A stretch of 64,000 bases of DNA, taken from NCBI GenBank assembly GCA_015065925.1, contig SVPL01000005.1, forward strand, positions 1 to 64,000, in the 5' to 3' direction. The notes below the pieces were generated by a model, which made no database searches, had not been told where the DNA came from, and worked only from the letters and a program-made list of their open reading frames with translations. The DNA comes from Oscillospiraceae bacterium (GTDB lineage: Bacteria > Bacillota > Clostridia > Oscillospirales > Acutalibacteraceae). Made by a program: the position numbers and the translations under genes. This document shows positions 27,277 through 36,400 of the stretch, in pieces. Position 1 is the stretch's first letter. Each line of letters begins with the position of its first letter.

Positions 27277-29256
27277 TCATCTTAATAATACAAAAGCGAT
27301 ATCCCATGCATTGATGGTAGGAATATCAACAAATACACGATCGTTTTCATGACGAATTTCGAGTTTTATTTCACTACCATCAGGGTTAAGAAGCACAGCC
27401 TCAGTCATTTCGCCTTTGACCGCAATTTCAAATGGATTAGTGGTATCAAGGGAAGCGTTAAGAAGCATTATCGCTGCTCTTTTACCGTTAGTACGAATAT
27501 ACGGCTGGACGCGTGAAATAATATTAGGATTTTTCCATTTTAAATAAATGGGTGAATCAAACCATTTTGCAATGGAAGTAAATAAATTAAGATCTGCGGG
27601 AGTATCGGCATATTGCCAAGCATCATAAGCATTAACAATAACCTTGCCACCCAAAGAATTCTCATATTTAGAAATATAACACAAATCACCCTCACCGAAC
27701 ACATCAGCTCGATAGGCTAGCCATTCTACGCTATTGTCCAAAGGAATAAGTGTATGTGGTTGTATTGCGTGTGTGATAAAACGAGTATGCTGTTCAAAAC
27801 CTTTATTAAAGTCGTGTTCAGCCATTACGCATCGTTTTGCCGTATAATTTGTAGGATTGAGTTTAACACCTGCCCACTTTGAAAGCCCAAGTTCTTCCAA
27901 TGCTGCAAGTGCAGATGCATCCATATAAACATTGCCACTGAAAACATTTTTTAACTCTTCTGAATCTAACGCAGTTAAGGTTTTGCCCGAAAGTAAAGTT
28001 GCGGAGGAATTTTTATAATCGGTAGTAAGAGCGACACCAAACGCACCAATTTTTCCGGGCAAGGAAATATCACATTCATTATGTGGTACATCATCAAAAG
28101 GCAGTTCTTTAAGCCAAGCGTATTCAGGCTTAGCCTTAGCCGTTAAAAACCAAGAATGCAACGGCCACATTCCACACCAATCTAAGTCTTTTACAAATTC
28201 TAAAAACTTTTCCCATCTTGGTCGCAAAGCATGGAATTCATCAACCTCACGACCTAATCGTTCATACAAATTTCCGTTCATAGTTAAATGATTAAAGGCA
28301 ACCCCATTACAACCAACCATCAGTGCCAAGCTGATCTCATTTTCTCTTGTTTTAAAGGATTTAATAAGATGCCCCTGTGGATGGCTATCTTCTTCCCATA
28401 AAACATCTGTTGCGGTGCTGGGATATTCTAAAACCTGCCTGCCGGCTTCCATTGCTTTCCACATAAGCTTATCCGGATTACTGTCGGAATAAAGGTCATG
28501 ACCCGGTCTGCCACGTCGGGAACGAAGTGCACTCATACACTTGTTTATGTAATCGCCCGAAAAAGTGGTATGGGTAGCACCTACTGTCATAAATCCAATA
28601 TCGATATTGGGATCTACTTTATCTACAGCATCACGAACAGTCGAACAAAATTTAGCCAGACGGTCCGCACCATATGCACACCATTCTATACGTAAATCGC
28701 GATTTTTAGAATCGTTTAGTTTTTCTACCAATTCTTCACGAGATTTAAATATTCCGTTTTTAAAATTCTTAACACATTCATCACAAAAGCAAGGGTATTT
28801 ACCGCCTAAATGAGTAAAACGACAATCGTCATCAACCCAGATAAAATCAGGTTTGGCCTTTGCTAAAATTGTATATTTTTGACGTATATAGTCTAAAAAA
28901 TCATCTGATACAGGACAGGCAACATCTTGAATAATTTCACCATCAATACCTACCATACGGCGCATATTAGGAAAATACGCACGTTCTACTGCATAAAGAT
29001 TAAACGTAGGCCACACTATCATACCAACGCTACAGCCTCTTTGTTTGAGTTGCTCGGAACAGCTTTTGTAAATTTCCATTTGTTTTCTCTTGTCATCCAA
29101 TGGTGACAAATTTGAGAAAATATCATCGTTAATATACATTTGAACTTCATCTGCTACATCTTTATGCTTGTCGATTAGTTTAAGAAAACTTTCCCAAACT
29201 TCTTCTTTAGTGAATGTCCAAGGGTGAACTCTCCACGAAAGTTTAAAATTACTCAT
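27277..29256 (-). CDS. Uncharacterised TIM-barrel-type glycoside hydrolase-like protein
   Basis: 659 residues, AGGAGA 7 nt before the ATG, no signal peptide. The first ~370 residues look like a (beta/alpha)8 barrel: VGMIVWPTFNLYA, KPDFIWVDDDCRF, and DVLWEEDSHPQGHLIKSF carry acidic candidates at strand ends. A CFCDEC pair near residue 155 could bind metal, as in some GH42-like enzymes. The remainder resembles a glutaminase-like/trimerisation module (GGKVIVNAYDAWQYA) plus a small beta domain (AAIMLLNASLDTTNPFEI). I cannot assign a family. The context beside the glycan operon and deacetylase suggests intracellular oligosaccharide breakdown. Confidence 0.6.
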   Translation of the reverse strand: MSNFKLSWRVHPWTFTKEEVWESFLKLIDKHKDVADEVQMYINDDIFSNLSPLDDKRKQMEIYKSCSEQLKQRGCSVGMIVWPTFNLYAVERAYFPNMRRMVGIDGEIIQDVACPVSDDFLDYIRQKYTILAKAKPDFIWVDDDCRFTHLGGKYPCFCDECVKNFKNGIFKSREELVEKLNDSKNRDLRIEWCAYGADRLAKFCSTVRDAVDKVDPNIDIGFMTVGATHTTFSGDYINKCMSALRSRRGRPGHDLYSDSNPDKLMWKAMEAGRQVLEYPSTATDVLWEEDSHPQGHLIKSFKTRENEISLALMVGCNGVAFNHLTMNGNLYERLGREVDEFHALRPRWEKFLEFVKDLDWCGMWPLHSWFLTAKAKPEYAWLKELPFDDVPHNECDISLPGKIGAFGVALTTDYKNSSATLLSGKTLTALDSEELKNVFSGNVYMDASALAALEELGLSKWAGVKLNPTNYTAKRCVMAEHDFNKGFEQHTRFITHAIQPHTLIPLDNSVEWLAYRADVFGEGDLCYISKYENSLGGKVIVNAYDAWQYADTPADLNLFTSIAKWFDSPIYLKWKNPNIISRVQPYIRTNGKRAAIMLLNASLDTTNPFEIAVKGEMTEAVLLNPDGSEIKLEIRHENDRVFVDIPTINAWDIAFVLLR

Positions 29257-29351
29257 AAATATTTCTCCTATGATTTACTCTTCCAACCAATAATATCATT
29301 AGTGGAAAGAGTTATAAACAATTTGATCATTTCTTTTTTACAAGGTGAACA

Positions 29352-30725
29352 TTATTTTTTTAAATCCCTGTACATATAAGCGGCTTTATAAATATCGCCG
29401 CCGCCCATGGTGATTACAATATCTCCGTTTTCTGCAACCTCATTGATTGCATTTACAACACCGTTAAAATCATCAACACAAATAGCATTTTTAAGCCCTG
29501 CTGCAATATCCTCAGATGAAATACCGTAGGTATTGATTTCTCTTGAACCCATAATTGGAGTTAAAATAACAGTATCTGCTATGCTTAAGGCTTTAATAAA
29601 CTCATCCTTTAAAAGAGCGGTGCGTGAAAAGGTAAAAGGTTGAAACACAGCAATTACATTTTTGTGATTTAATTTTTTTGCCGCACTTAAGGTTGCCTCA
29701 ATTTCTGTTGGGTGGTGCGCATAATCATCCACAAGAGTTATACCATCAAACTCTCCAAGACGCTCAAAGCGTCTGCCCGCACCCGTAAAGCTTTCAATAG
29801 CATTTTTTATTCCTTCAAATGAAATTCCCGCACAGTCGCAAACCGCTACAGTAGCTAATGCGTTATACACATTATGTTTACCGGGAATAGAAAGCTCCAA
29901 TTCACCCAAAACACCTTTACTGTTACAAACCTTAAAACACATACCCATTTTACCCGGATGGATATTTTCGGCATAATAATCATTACTGCTATCTAAACCA
30001 AAGGTTATAACATCGGCGTTTATATTTTCAGCAGCTTTAAGGCACAACTCATCATCACCGTTAAGGTAAACTTCCTTTGCCATAGAGATAAATTTATGGA
30101 AGGATAAAATCAAATTATCCATTGTTTTAAAATAATCCAAATGGTCGTTATCAATATTAAGTAAAACGGCTTTATCGGGTGAAAGATGTAAAAATGTATC
30201 AACAAATTCGCAAGCCTCGCACACCATATTTTCGCTGTTTCCTGCGCAACCGTTGGCGTTAATCATAGGAAGTCTACCGCCAATAACCGCGGTTGGATCA
30301 AGCTCGTTCATTAAAAAGGTTTGTGTTATCATTGAGGAAACTGTGGTTTTTCCGTGAGTACCGCTGACACCAATAACATTATCAAACTTTCTAGTAATAA
30401 TACCCAGCAAATCACAGCGCTCCATTGTGGGAATGCCCAGCTCAGCCGCTTTTACAAGCTCAGGATTATCCTTAGATATTGCCGCAGAATAAACAACAAG
30501 CTCTGCTCCTATAACATTTTCCGCCGAATGGCCCATATGCACATTAATGCCAAGATTTTTAATTCTTTTTAACGGGTCACTTTCGTTATTATCGGAACCT
30601 GTTAAAATATATCCTTTGGAATGTAATATCTCAGCCAAGGGACACATACCCGAGCCACCTATACCAATAAAATGTATGTTTTTAACATTTTCTAAAATTG
30701 CATCGCCTTTTTTTACGAGTTTCAT
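29352..30725 (-). CDS. murC: UDP-N-acetylmuramate--L-alanine ligase MurC
   Basis: 457 residues, standard for MurC. The N-terminal Rossmann start IHFIGIGGSGMCPLAEIL binds UDP-MurNAc; the ATP P-loop GVSGTHGKTTVS is near residue 125; VDDYAHHPTEI and FQPFTFSRT are Mur-ligase signatures. It adds L-Ala to UDP-MurNAc in peptidoglycan synthesis. AAGGAG is well placed before the ATG. It is divergent from dpaA, with its own -10/-35 at 30760-30788. Confidence 0.97.
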   Translation of the reverse strand: MKLVKKGDAILENVKNIHFIGIGGSGMCPLAEILHSKGYILTGSDNNESDPLKRIKNLGINVHMGHSAENVIGAELVVYSAAISKDNPELVKAAELGIPTMERCDLLGIITRKFDNVIGVSGTHGKTTVSSMITQTFLMNELDPTAVIGGRLPMINANGCAGNSENMVCEACEFVDTFLHLSPDKAVLLNIDNDHLDYFKTMDNLILSFHKFISMAKEVYLNGDDELCLKAAENINADVITFGLDSSNDYYAENIHPGKMGMCFKVCNSKGVLGELELSIPGKHNVYNALATVAVCDCAGISFEGIKNAIESFTGAGRRFERLGEFDGITLVDDYAHHPTEIEATLSAAKKLNHKNVIAVFQPFTFSRTALLKDEFIKALSIADTVILTPIMGSREINTYGISSEDIAAGLKNAICVDDFNGVVNAINEVAENGDIVITMGGGDIYKAAYMYRDLKK

Positions 30726-30759
30726 TTATAAGAACTCCTTTTTAAATAACTTCTTTTCT

Positions 30760-30788
30760 ATTATATAACATTTAAAAAAGAAAATAAA
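30760..30788 (-). promoter_or_regulatory. Promoter for murC
   Basis: A perfect -10 TATAAT (30760-30765) with a weak -35 TTTATT (30783-30788), 17-nt spacer, on the minus strand. Confidence 0.45.
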
Positions 30789-30806
30789 CACCTTTTTTAC
30801 AATTTC

Positions 30807-30833
30807 ACAAAATATTTATTAAAGCATAATATA
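30807..30833 (+). promoter_or_regulatory. SigK-like promoter for dpaA-dpaB
   Basis: CAC (AC at 30807-30808), 16 nt, then CATAATATA (30825-30833), an exact match to the AC-N16-CATAnnnTA pattern known for mother-cell SigK promoters. It ends 35 nt before dpaA. In Bacillus the dipicolinate synthase operon is SigK-dependent, which agrees. Confidence 0.55.
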
Positions 30834-30868
30834 TGGTATAAGAATTTAATGCGAAAAGAGGCAAAAAA

Positions 30869-31702
30869 ATGAATGATTATTCCTACCTTTTAGTAGGCGG
30901 AGATACAAGGCAAAAGCATTTATATAAATCTCTTTTAAACAAAAATATAAAGGTAGATTCAATTTTTTTGTTTGATGAAAATAATCTATCAGAAGATTTA
31001 GAAAAAATTAGTAATGCAAATGTAATAATACTACCAATTCCTTCAACAGCAGATGGTACAACCCTATTTGCACCACTGATAGAGTCAAAAATTGAGTTGG
31101 CAGCGATAATTGAAAGGATTTCCAAAAACACAATTCTTTTCATCGGTGGAGATAACAATATATTTATAACCTCCAAAGCAAAAAAAGTAATAAATGTGTT
31201 ATCAGACGAGGTTATGACACTAAAAAACGCTATGGCTACCGCTGAAGCCACATTAGCTATTATTATAGATAATACCGAGCATACAATTTTTGGAAGCAAT
31301 ATTCTAATAACGGGATACGGTAGAATTGGCAAAATACTTACCGATTACCTCATAGCATTAAAAGCAAATGTAACCGTATGCGCCAGAAGTAAAATTGCTC
31401 GTACCAGCGCTGAACTTTCAGGAGCAAATACAATTGGATTTGACAGATTAAAAGACTCACTTAATAAATATAAAATAATTATAAATACAGTACCTATGCT
31501 TATTTTTAAACAAGAAGAACTTAAAAATATAAAATCTGACACATTAATAATAGATTTAGCATCAAAACCCGGCGGAATAGATTTTAACGCCGCTAAATAT
31601 ATGGGTTTAAAAACCATACACGCATTATCACTGCCGGGAAAATACTCCCCGCAAACAGCGGCGGAATTTATTGAAAATGCCATAAACAACACATTAATAT
31701 AA
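30869..31702 (+). CDS. dpaA: Dipicolinate synthase subunit A
   Basis: 277 residues, slightly short of the ~297 of Bacillus SpoVFA. N-terminal YLLVGGDTRQKHLYKSL and the dinucleotide-binding GYGRIGKILTDYL near residue 149 identify the subunit. The C-terminus (DLASKPGGIDF ... LSLPGKYSPQTAAE) is also family-typical. With subunit B it oxidises dihydrodipicolinate to dipicolinic acid in the mother cell for spore-core dehydration. Many clostridia lack this pair and use an Etf-type flavoprotein instead. The ATG follows AGAGG. dpaB begins 23 nt downstream. Confidence 0.92.
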   Translation: MNDYSYLLVGGDTRQKHLYKSLLNKNIKVDSIFLFDENNLSEDLEKISNANVIILPIPSTADGTTLFAPLIESKIELAAIIERISKNTILFIGGDNNIFITSKAKKVINVLSDEVMTLKNAMATAEATLAIIIDNTEHTIFGSNILITGYGRIGKILTDYLIALKANVTVCARSKIARTSAELSGANTIGFDRLKDSLNKYKIIINTVPMLIFKQEELKNIKSDTLIIDLASKPGGIDFNAAKYMGLKTIHALSLPGKYSPQTAAEFIENAINNTLI

Positions 31703-31725
31703 AATCTATTGAAAGGAGCAAAATT

Positions 31726-32298
31726 ATGACAGGAATGACAGTTGGTTTTGCACTTTGTGGCTCCTTTTGCACAATTGATAAAGCTATTTTTGAAATGGAA
31801 AAGCTGGTTAAGGAAGGCGCTGAAGTAATACCAATAATGTCCGAAATTGTACAAACTACATCTACGCGATTTGGAGATGCCGAAACACGGCTGAAAAGAG
31901 TAGAAGAAATAACACAAAAAGAAGTTTTAAAAACTATAAAGGATGTAGAGCCAATAGGACCAAAAGGTCTACTGGATTTGCTTATAATTTCACCCTGTAC
32001 AGGAAATACGATTAGTAAAATTGCTACAGGAATAACCGATTCTACAGTAACAATGGCGGCTAAGGCACACTTAAGAAATAACCGTCCCCTTCTTTTGAGC
32101 ATAGCAACAAACGATGCTTTAAGTGGCTCTGCTGCAAATATCGGCAAGCTGCTAAATACCAAAAATGTTTATTTTGTTCCCTTTGGTCAAGACGACCCAA
32201 TTAAAAAATCCACCTCTATGATTTGTGATTTTAATAAAATTCTCCCCGCCGCCAAAGCTGCCCTTGAGGGCAAACAAATTCAACCAATATTGATTTAA
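31726..32298 (+). CDS. dpaB: Dipicolinate synthase subunit B (flavoprotein)
   Basis: 190 residues, AAAGGAGC before the ATG. The N-terminal flavoprotein fold MTVGFALCGSFCTIDKA and the FMN-site region SPCTGNTISKIATGITDS are intact, as is VPFGQDDPIKKSTSM near the end. It is the second subunit of dipicolinate synthase. It is cotranscribed with dpaA and ends before the hairpin at 32307. Confidence 0.94.
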   Translation: MTGMTVGFALCGSFCTIDKAIFEMEKLVKEGAEVIPIMSEIVQTTSTRFGDAETRLKRVEEITQKEVLKTIKDVEPIGPKGLLDLLIISPCTGNTISKIATGITDSTVTMAAKAHLRNNRPLLLSIATNDALSGSAANIGKLLNTKNVYFVPFGQDDPIKKSTSMICDFNKILPAAKAALEGKQIQPILI

Positions 32299-32306
32299 AT
32301 ATAATT

Positions 32307-32335
32307 AAACCGCCGCAATTTACGCGACGGTTTTT
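32307..32335 (+). terminator. Terminator of dpaAB
   Basis: A 10-bp stem with one mismatch (AAACCGCCGC and GCGACGGTTT), T5 following. It lies between convergent dpaB and ppa. Confidence 0.75.
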
Positions 32336-32337
32336 AT

Positions 32338-32865
32338 CTATGCAAAACATTTTTTATATTTTTCTATACAGTCGTTAATAACTGAAATTGCATCTGCTCT
32401 GCCTAAAACCTCAGTGACAGAGGTTTCTATATTTTCAAGCATTTTATACACCTCAAAAAAATGGGCAATTTCATCAAAGGTGTGTTTTGGAAGGTCTAAA
32501 ATATCATTATAAACATTTAATGATGGATCCTTAACCGGAATGGCAATTATTTTTTCGTCTGCGTCGTGATTATCTGCCATTTTTATAACACCTATTGGAT
32601 AACATTTTACAAGAGTCATAGGCGCAATATTAGATTGACACAGCACTAAAGCGTCAAGTGGGTCACCATCATCGGCAAAGGTTCTGGGAATAAATCCATA
32701 ATTTGCAGGATAGTGAGTGGATGTATAAAGAACTCGGTCTAATTTAAGCATACCTGTTTCCTTATCCAATTCATATTTAGTATTTTGACCCGCAGAAATT
32801 TCTATACAAACAATAAACTCCTCCGGTTTAATTCTGTCCGGATTAATATCGTGCCAAATATTCAT
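32338..32865 (-). CDS. ppa: Inorganic pyrophosphatase, family I
   Basis: 175 residues, normal for bacterial family I enzymes. The motif YPANYGFIPRTFADDGDPLD, with the metal-binding Asp cluster DGDPLD, is diagnostic, as are the N-terminal EISAGQNTKYELDKETG and HDADEKIIAIPVKD. It hydrolyses PPi to drive biosynthesis. GGAGG precedes the ATG and a strong promoter lies at 32895-32923, so it appears monocistronic. Most Bacilli use family II enzymes; family I is common in clostridia. Confidence 0.96.
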   Translation of the reverse strand: MNIWHDINPDRIKPEEFIVCIEISAGQNTKYELDKETGMLKLDRVLYTSTHYPANYGFIPRTFADDGDPLDALVLCQSNIAPMTLVKCYPIGVIKMADNHDADEKIIAIPVKDPSLNVYNDILDLPKHTFDEIAHFFEVYKMLENIETSVTEVLGRADAISVINDCIEKYKKCFA

Positions 32866-32894
32866 ACAAAATCCTCCAAATCTAATATATTCTT

Positions 32895-32923
32895 ATTATA
32901 TCAATCTTTTAATAATAAATCAA
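32895..32923 (-). promoter_or_regulatory. SigA promoter for ppa
   Basis: TTGATT (32918-32923), 17 nt, TATAAT (32895-32900) on the minus strand, immediately downstream of the small-RNA terminator. Confidence 0.7.
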
Positions 32924-32926
32924 TAC

Positions 32927-33024
32927 AAAAATTGGCGCACTTAAAAAGAAAGTGCGCCTGATATATTTTATGGGGTTGCTCGGTAGTCCAAAGAATAAAC
33001 CGCGGTTTATCGCCGAAATTCCCC
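32927..33024 (-). ncRNA. Candidate structured small RNA with its own promoter and terminator
   Basis: Minus strand. A -10 TATAAT (33031-33036) with ATCACA 18 nt further upstream (33055-33060) predicts a transcript beginning at GGGG (33024-33021). That GGGG pairs with CCCC (32972-32975). Inside is UCGG/CCGA, then AUAAAC-CGCG-GUUUAU, part of a perfect 16-bp DNA palindrome at 32995-33010. The transcript ends at a perfect 9-bp terminator stem (32934-32942 with 32950-32958) followed by T5. Length is about 98 nt. There is no Shine-Dalgarno plus ORF. I do not recognise an RNA family; 6S RNA would be longer, and SRP and tmRNA landmarks are absent. Confidence 0.5.
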
Positions 33025-33030
33025 TGTCAT

Positions 33031-33060
33031 ATTATATGTAATTTTTTGAAATTGTGTGAT
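33031..33060 (-). promoter_or_regulatory. Predicted promoter of the candidate small RNA
   Basis: ATCACA (33055-33060), 18 nt, TATAAT (33031-33036), minus strand. The predicted start coincides with the first G of the outer RNA stem. The remainder of the intergenic stretch, 33061-33195, is AT-rich with nothing else recognised. Confidence 0.5.
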
Positions 33061-33195
33061 GGGAAAATAATGGAATATCTTTCTAAATTATTCTGTTATA
33101 TTCACTTTATTTATAAACTTTACCCTACCAAAATGTTTTTTATTTTTGGGGGATATTTAGATTTTAAAAAAATTTAAGTTTTTTTAAAAAAAGAC

Positions 33196-33224
33196 TTGAT
33201 TTTATTATAATGGTTGTGTATAAT
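33196..33224 (+). promoter_or_regulatory. Promoter of tRNA-Leu
   Basis: TTGATT (33196-33201), 17 nt, TATAAT (33219-33224), about 31 nt before the tRNA 5' end. Confidence 0.75.
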
Positions 33225-33255
33225 ATATTAGTCGTTGATTTACGGCAATGTTTTT

Positions 33256-33342
33256 GCCGGTGTGATGGAATTGGCAGACGTAGTGGACTCAAAATCCACC
33301 GGTGGCGACACCGTGCCGGTTCGAGTCCGGCCACCGGCACCA
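33256..33342 (+). tRNA. tRNA-Leu (anticodon CAA), CCA encoded
   Basis: Acceptor arms GCCGGTG and CACCGGC (33256-33262, 33332-33338), discriminator A, encoded CCA (33340-33342). The anticodon stem TGGA/TCCA encloses loop CTCAAAA, giving anticodon CAA, which reads UUG. The long variable arm (GGTGGCGACACC) marks a class II tRNA, and the T-arm GTTCGAGTC is canonical. Length 87 nt. Confidence 0.97.
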
Positions 33343-33343
33343 A

Positions 33344-33382
33344 ATAACAATCCGTTCACTTTAGTGAGCGGATTGTTATTTT
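33344..33382 (+). terminator. Terminator of tRNA-Leu
   Basis: A 17-bp stem (33344-33360 with 33363-33379, one G-T pair) followed by TTTTA directly after the encoded CCA. Confidence 0.75.
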
Positions 33383-33399
33383 ATCCCAGATAAAAAGCG

Positions 33400-33433
33400 C
33401 AACGGGTATTTCGCTTTCGCGAAATACCCGTTG
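33400..33433 (-). terminator. Terminator of the 1503-residue surface protein gene
   Basis: A perfect 15-bp stem (33400-33414 with 33419-33433), TTTC loop. On the minus strand it is followed by GCTTTTTATC. Confidence 0.8.
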
Positions 33434-33469
33434 TTCATTATAAGAAAGAAAACTAAATTCTAATATAAA

Positions 33470-36400
33470 TTATTCAACAGTTTCGGGAAGTGTATAACCT
33501 CTTTCGGCATATGCTGCACGAATTTCGTCACCATTGGTTTCATTGTAAAGAATACTGTTTACGGTTGCAATATCTGTCTCATTGCCGCTAGTAAGAATTG
33601 CGTCCATAACGCCAAATACAGAAGCTACTGCAGTTGTTTCACCATAAATAGTAATGGTGTTATCACCTTTTTTGAGGATAATGTAGTTACGAACTGAATA
33701 TTTATCTCCCCAAGCTAAGTAGTTGGTGCTACCGTCAGATTTTCTACCAATACCGGTTAATGCTGCGGTAAATTCAGTATTAACTACATCCTTTGCAAAT
33801 ACAATATCTTTGCCTTCGGTCTTATTGTAAGCAACACCCTTTACAACATTGCGTTCCTTATCATCGCCGTAATACTCACCATCTAAGGTAAGCTCTTGAC
33901 CATTGAGGTAATAGGTACGGATTGCAATGCTACCATACTCTTCTACTTCCCAATCAGCATAGCCGTTAGCGATAAGCTCGTTAGCGATTTGGAACTTGTA
34001 ACGGAGAGCCTGAGGTTTGCCAGCAGAAGAAGCACGAATAGCAGTACCAACATAATTTGTAACGGTTTCGGCTACAGTTAAATCATCAACATAAATGGGT
34101 GAGAAAACAGAAGCATTATTATCGGTACCGTTGAAGTGAATATGGAGATATACAGATTCATTACTTCCGCTATTAAAGGAAATTGAAATCTTCTTCCAGT
34201 TTCTAACATCACTTTGAGAGGTAGAAACACCTAAACGGCTGATAATATTAACATCTTCTGCAGAATTATCAAGATTAGATGTATTTACGCCATCATAAGA
34301 ATCTGCAATAGCTACTGTACTAACTCTTTCACCTATTAAGGTTGAATAAACATAGAAGGAAACTGTATACTGGGTATTTGCAGTTAATCCTTCAATCTTG
34401 CGAATTGCTGAACGCCACTTAGTAGAGAAGGCTACCATTGTATCGCCGGTATGAGGAACTATTGTATCAGCAAGAGAAGCAGTAACGCTATCTACGGTTG
34501 CATCTGCACCAAAGAATCCGGCAAATTTATCTGCTCCAACTTTATCATAATATGCCTGAACATTAGTGGTTGTTGGTGCCCAAGTAACTGTGTTTGCTGT
34601 TTTAATAGCAAAGTGATTATCTTTATAATATTCACCATAATAAGCAACACCCCAAAGATTATCGGTAGGAGCAATTGCCTCTTTATCGGCAAGGGCATCA
34701 CCTGTACCGGTAGTAGTTCTAAAATCAGTATTGGCAGCATAATTTTCAAAGCTTGCAGAATCATCTAAAATGTTTCTGTCAATGACAACTGCTTTCAAAT
34801 CAGACGCTTTGTACTGACCTGCAGTGAAGGTGAACTCGGCATCGGTAGAAAGAAGTGTGCCGTCACTATCATACCAACCGTCAAAGATGTAAACATTGCC
34901 ATCGTTCTCGAAATTAGCAATGGCGGAATATGTGCCGTTTAAATTATTAACAATCTCACCAGAAACATATGCATTAGCAGTTGTTTCCTTTACATTACCG
35001 TCTGCATCAACAAACTCAAAGTTTTCAATAATGTTATCTGAAACCTCAATACAGCAAATATCATCAATATAAAGAGGTACAGAAGCCGAACTACTACTGC
35101 AGTAAAGAACCAAATAAACTGTATCTAACTCTGCAACATCGGGAACTGTAAAGGTAAGTTCTGCCTTGCCCCAATCACTTACAGGCTTAATAGAGCCATT
35201 TGCTAAACGATATTTGATATAATCGTTTTGACCTTCTGCTTCGGTTATCATATGCGAGGCACCCTTACCGCCACCAACATTAAGTGTAGTAGTAACAGCG
35301 TAATTGGTTGCGGTTGTTGCATCAGAGATTGCATAGAAGGAAAGCTTATAGGTTTTGCCGCCCTCAACAGGAATGGAGAGACCACGAGCGATAGCTGCAC
35401 TCATAGCAACACTCTTTTCACCTGAATGAGCTTTATCGGTAGTAATATAAGAGGGATAATCGGTTTTTAAGGTAGCATTACGAGTTCCGGTAGTTTGAGT
35501 CGAGGTATATGCGGTTCCGTCATTACCATAAATTGTGCCTGCATATACATTTTGAGCAAATGAAGACTCACTACCGTTATTACTGGTAATATAGCCAGCG
35601 TTAAAGTTCCAAGACCAACGAACATTGTCACCGTAAACGGGTTCAACCAAGTTGCCGTTTTCATCTGTTTCGGTAGGCGTATTAACAGCATAACCAAGAT
35701 GTTCGCCTACTTCAAAGTTTTCATATGAAGCGGCACCTGCCAAAATGTTTAAGGTAACAAATTTAGGATAATAGTTATCACCTGTGGCGGGAGTAACAGT
35801 AATAGTTTCATCCTCGCTTACAAGCTCATCACCATTGTACCAACCAACAAACTTCATAGTTGTATCGGTAGTATCATAGTTAACAGTAGCGGTAACGGGA
35901 ACACCTGCAACCTGTGCATTTGAAAGCTCAACTGTTACAGGAAGATTAGCATTGGGAATCTCAGTTACCATATCATCCTTAACAGCCTTAGTACCGCTGA
36001 AGTATGATTTAACATCAGACTCGGTATAGCAAACCATATCATCAATATATGCCAAACCACCTGTACCATTGGTGATAACAAGGTAAACCTTGCCATTGCT
36101 TAAATTAGCGGTAGTGGTAAAGTTATGAGTAACCTTAACCCAACCATCGGTTATACTAGTGTTAATATACTTACCTTCAAGTCCACCATAGGTAAATGTA
36201 GAACCATATACCTTTGTGGAATAATCAGCAGAAGAAAAGTTTGCTGCACCCCACATATAGTTAGGAAGCTGAATATCAATAACAGAAGCAATATTAGTAT
36301 CGGTGGTTGTTTGGGTATTACCAACATTTATGCTCGACATAATGGCACTACCAAAGCCTTTGGTGCTACCTGTTGTAGCGGTAGTTTTCAAATAGTAAGA

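Noticed and set aside
32927..33024. Candidate small RNA as 6S RNA.
   Set aside because: Predicted length (~98 nt) and the lack of a large central bubble flanked by long arms do not fit.
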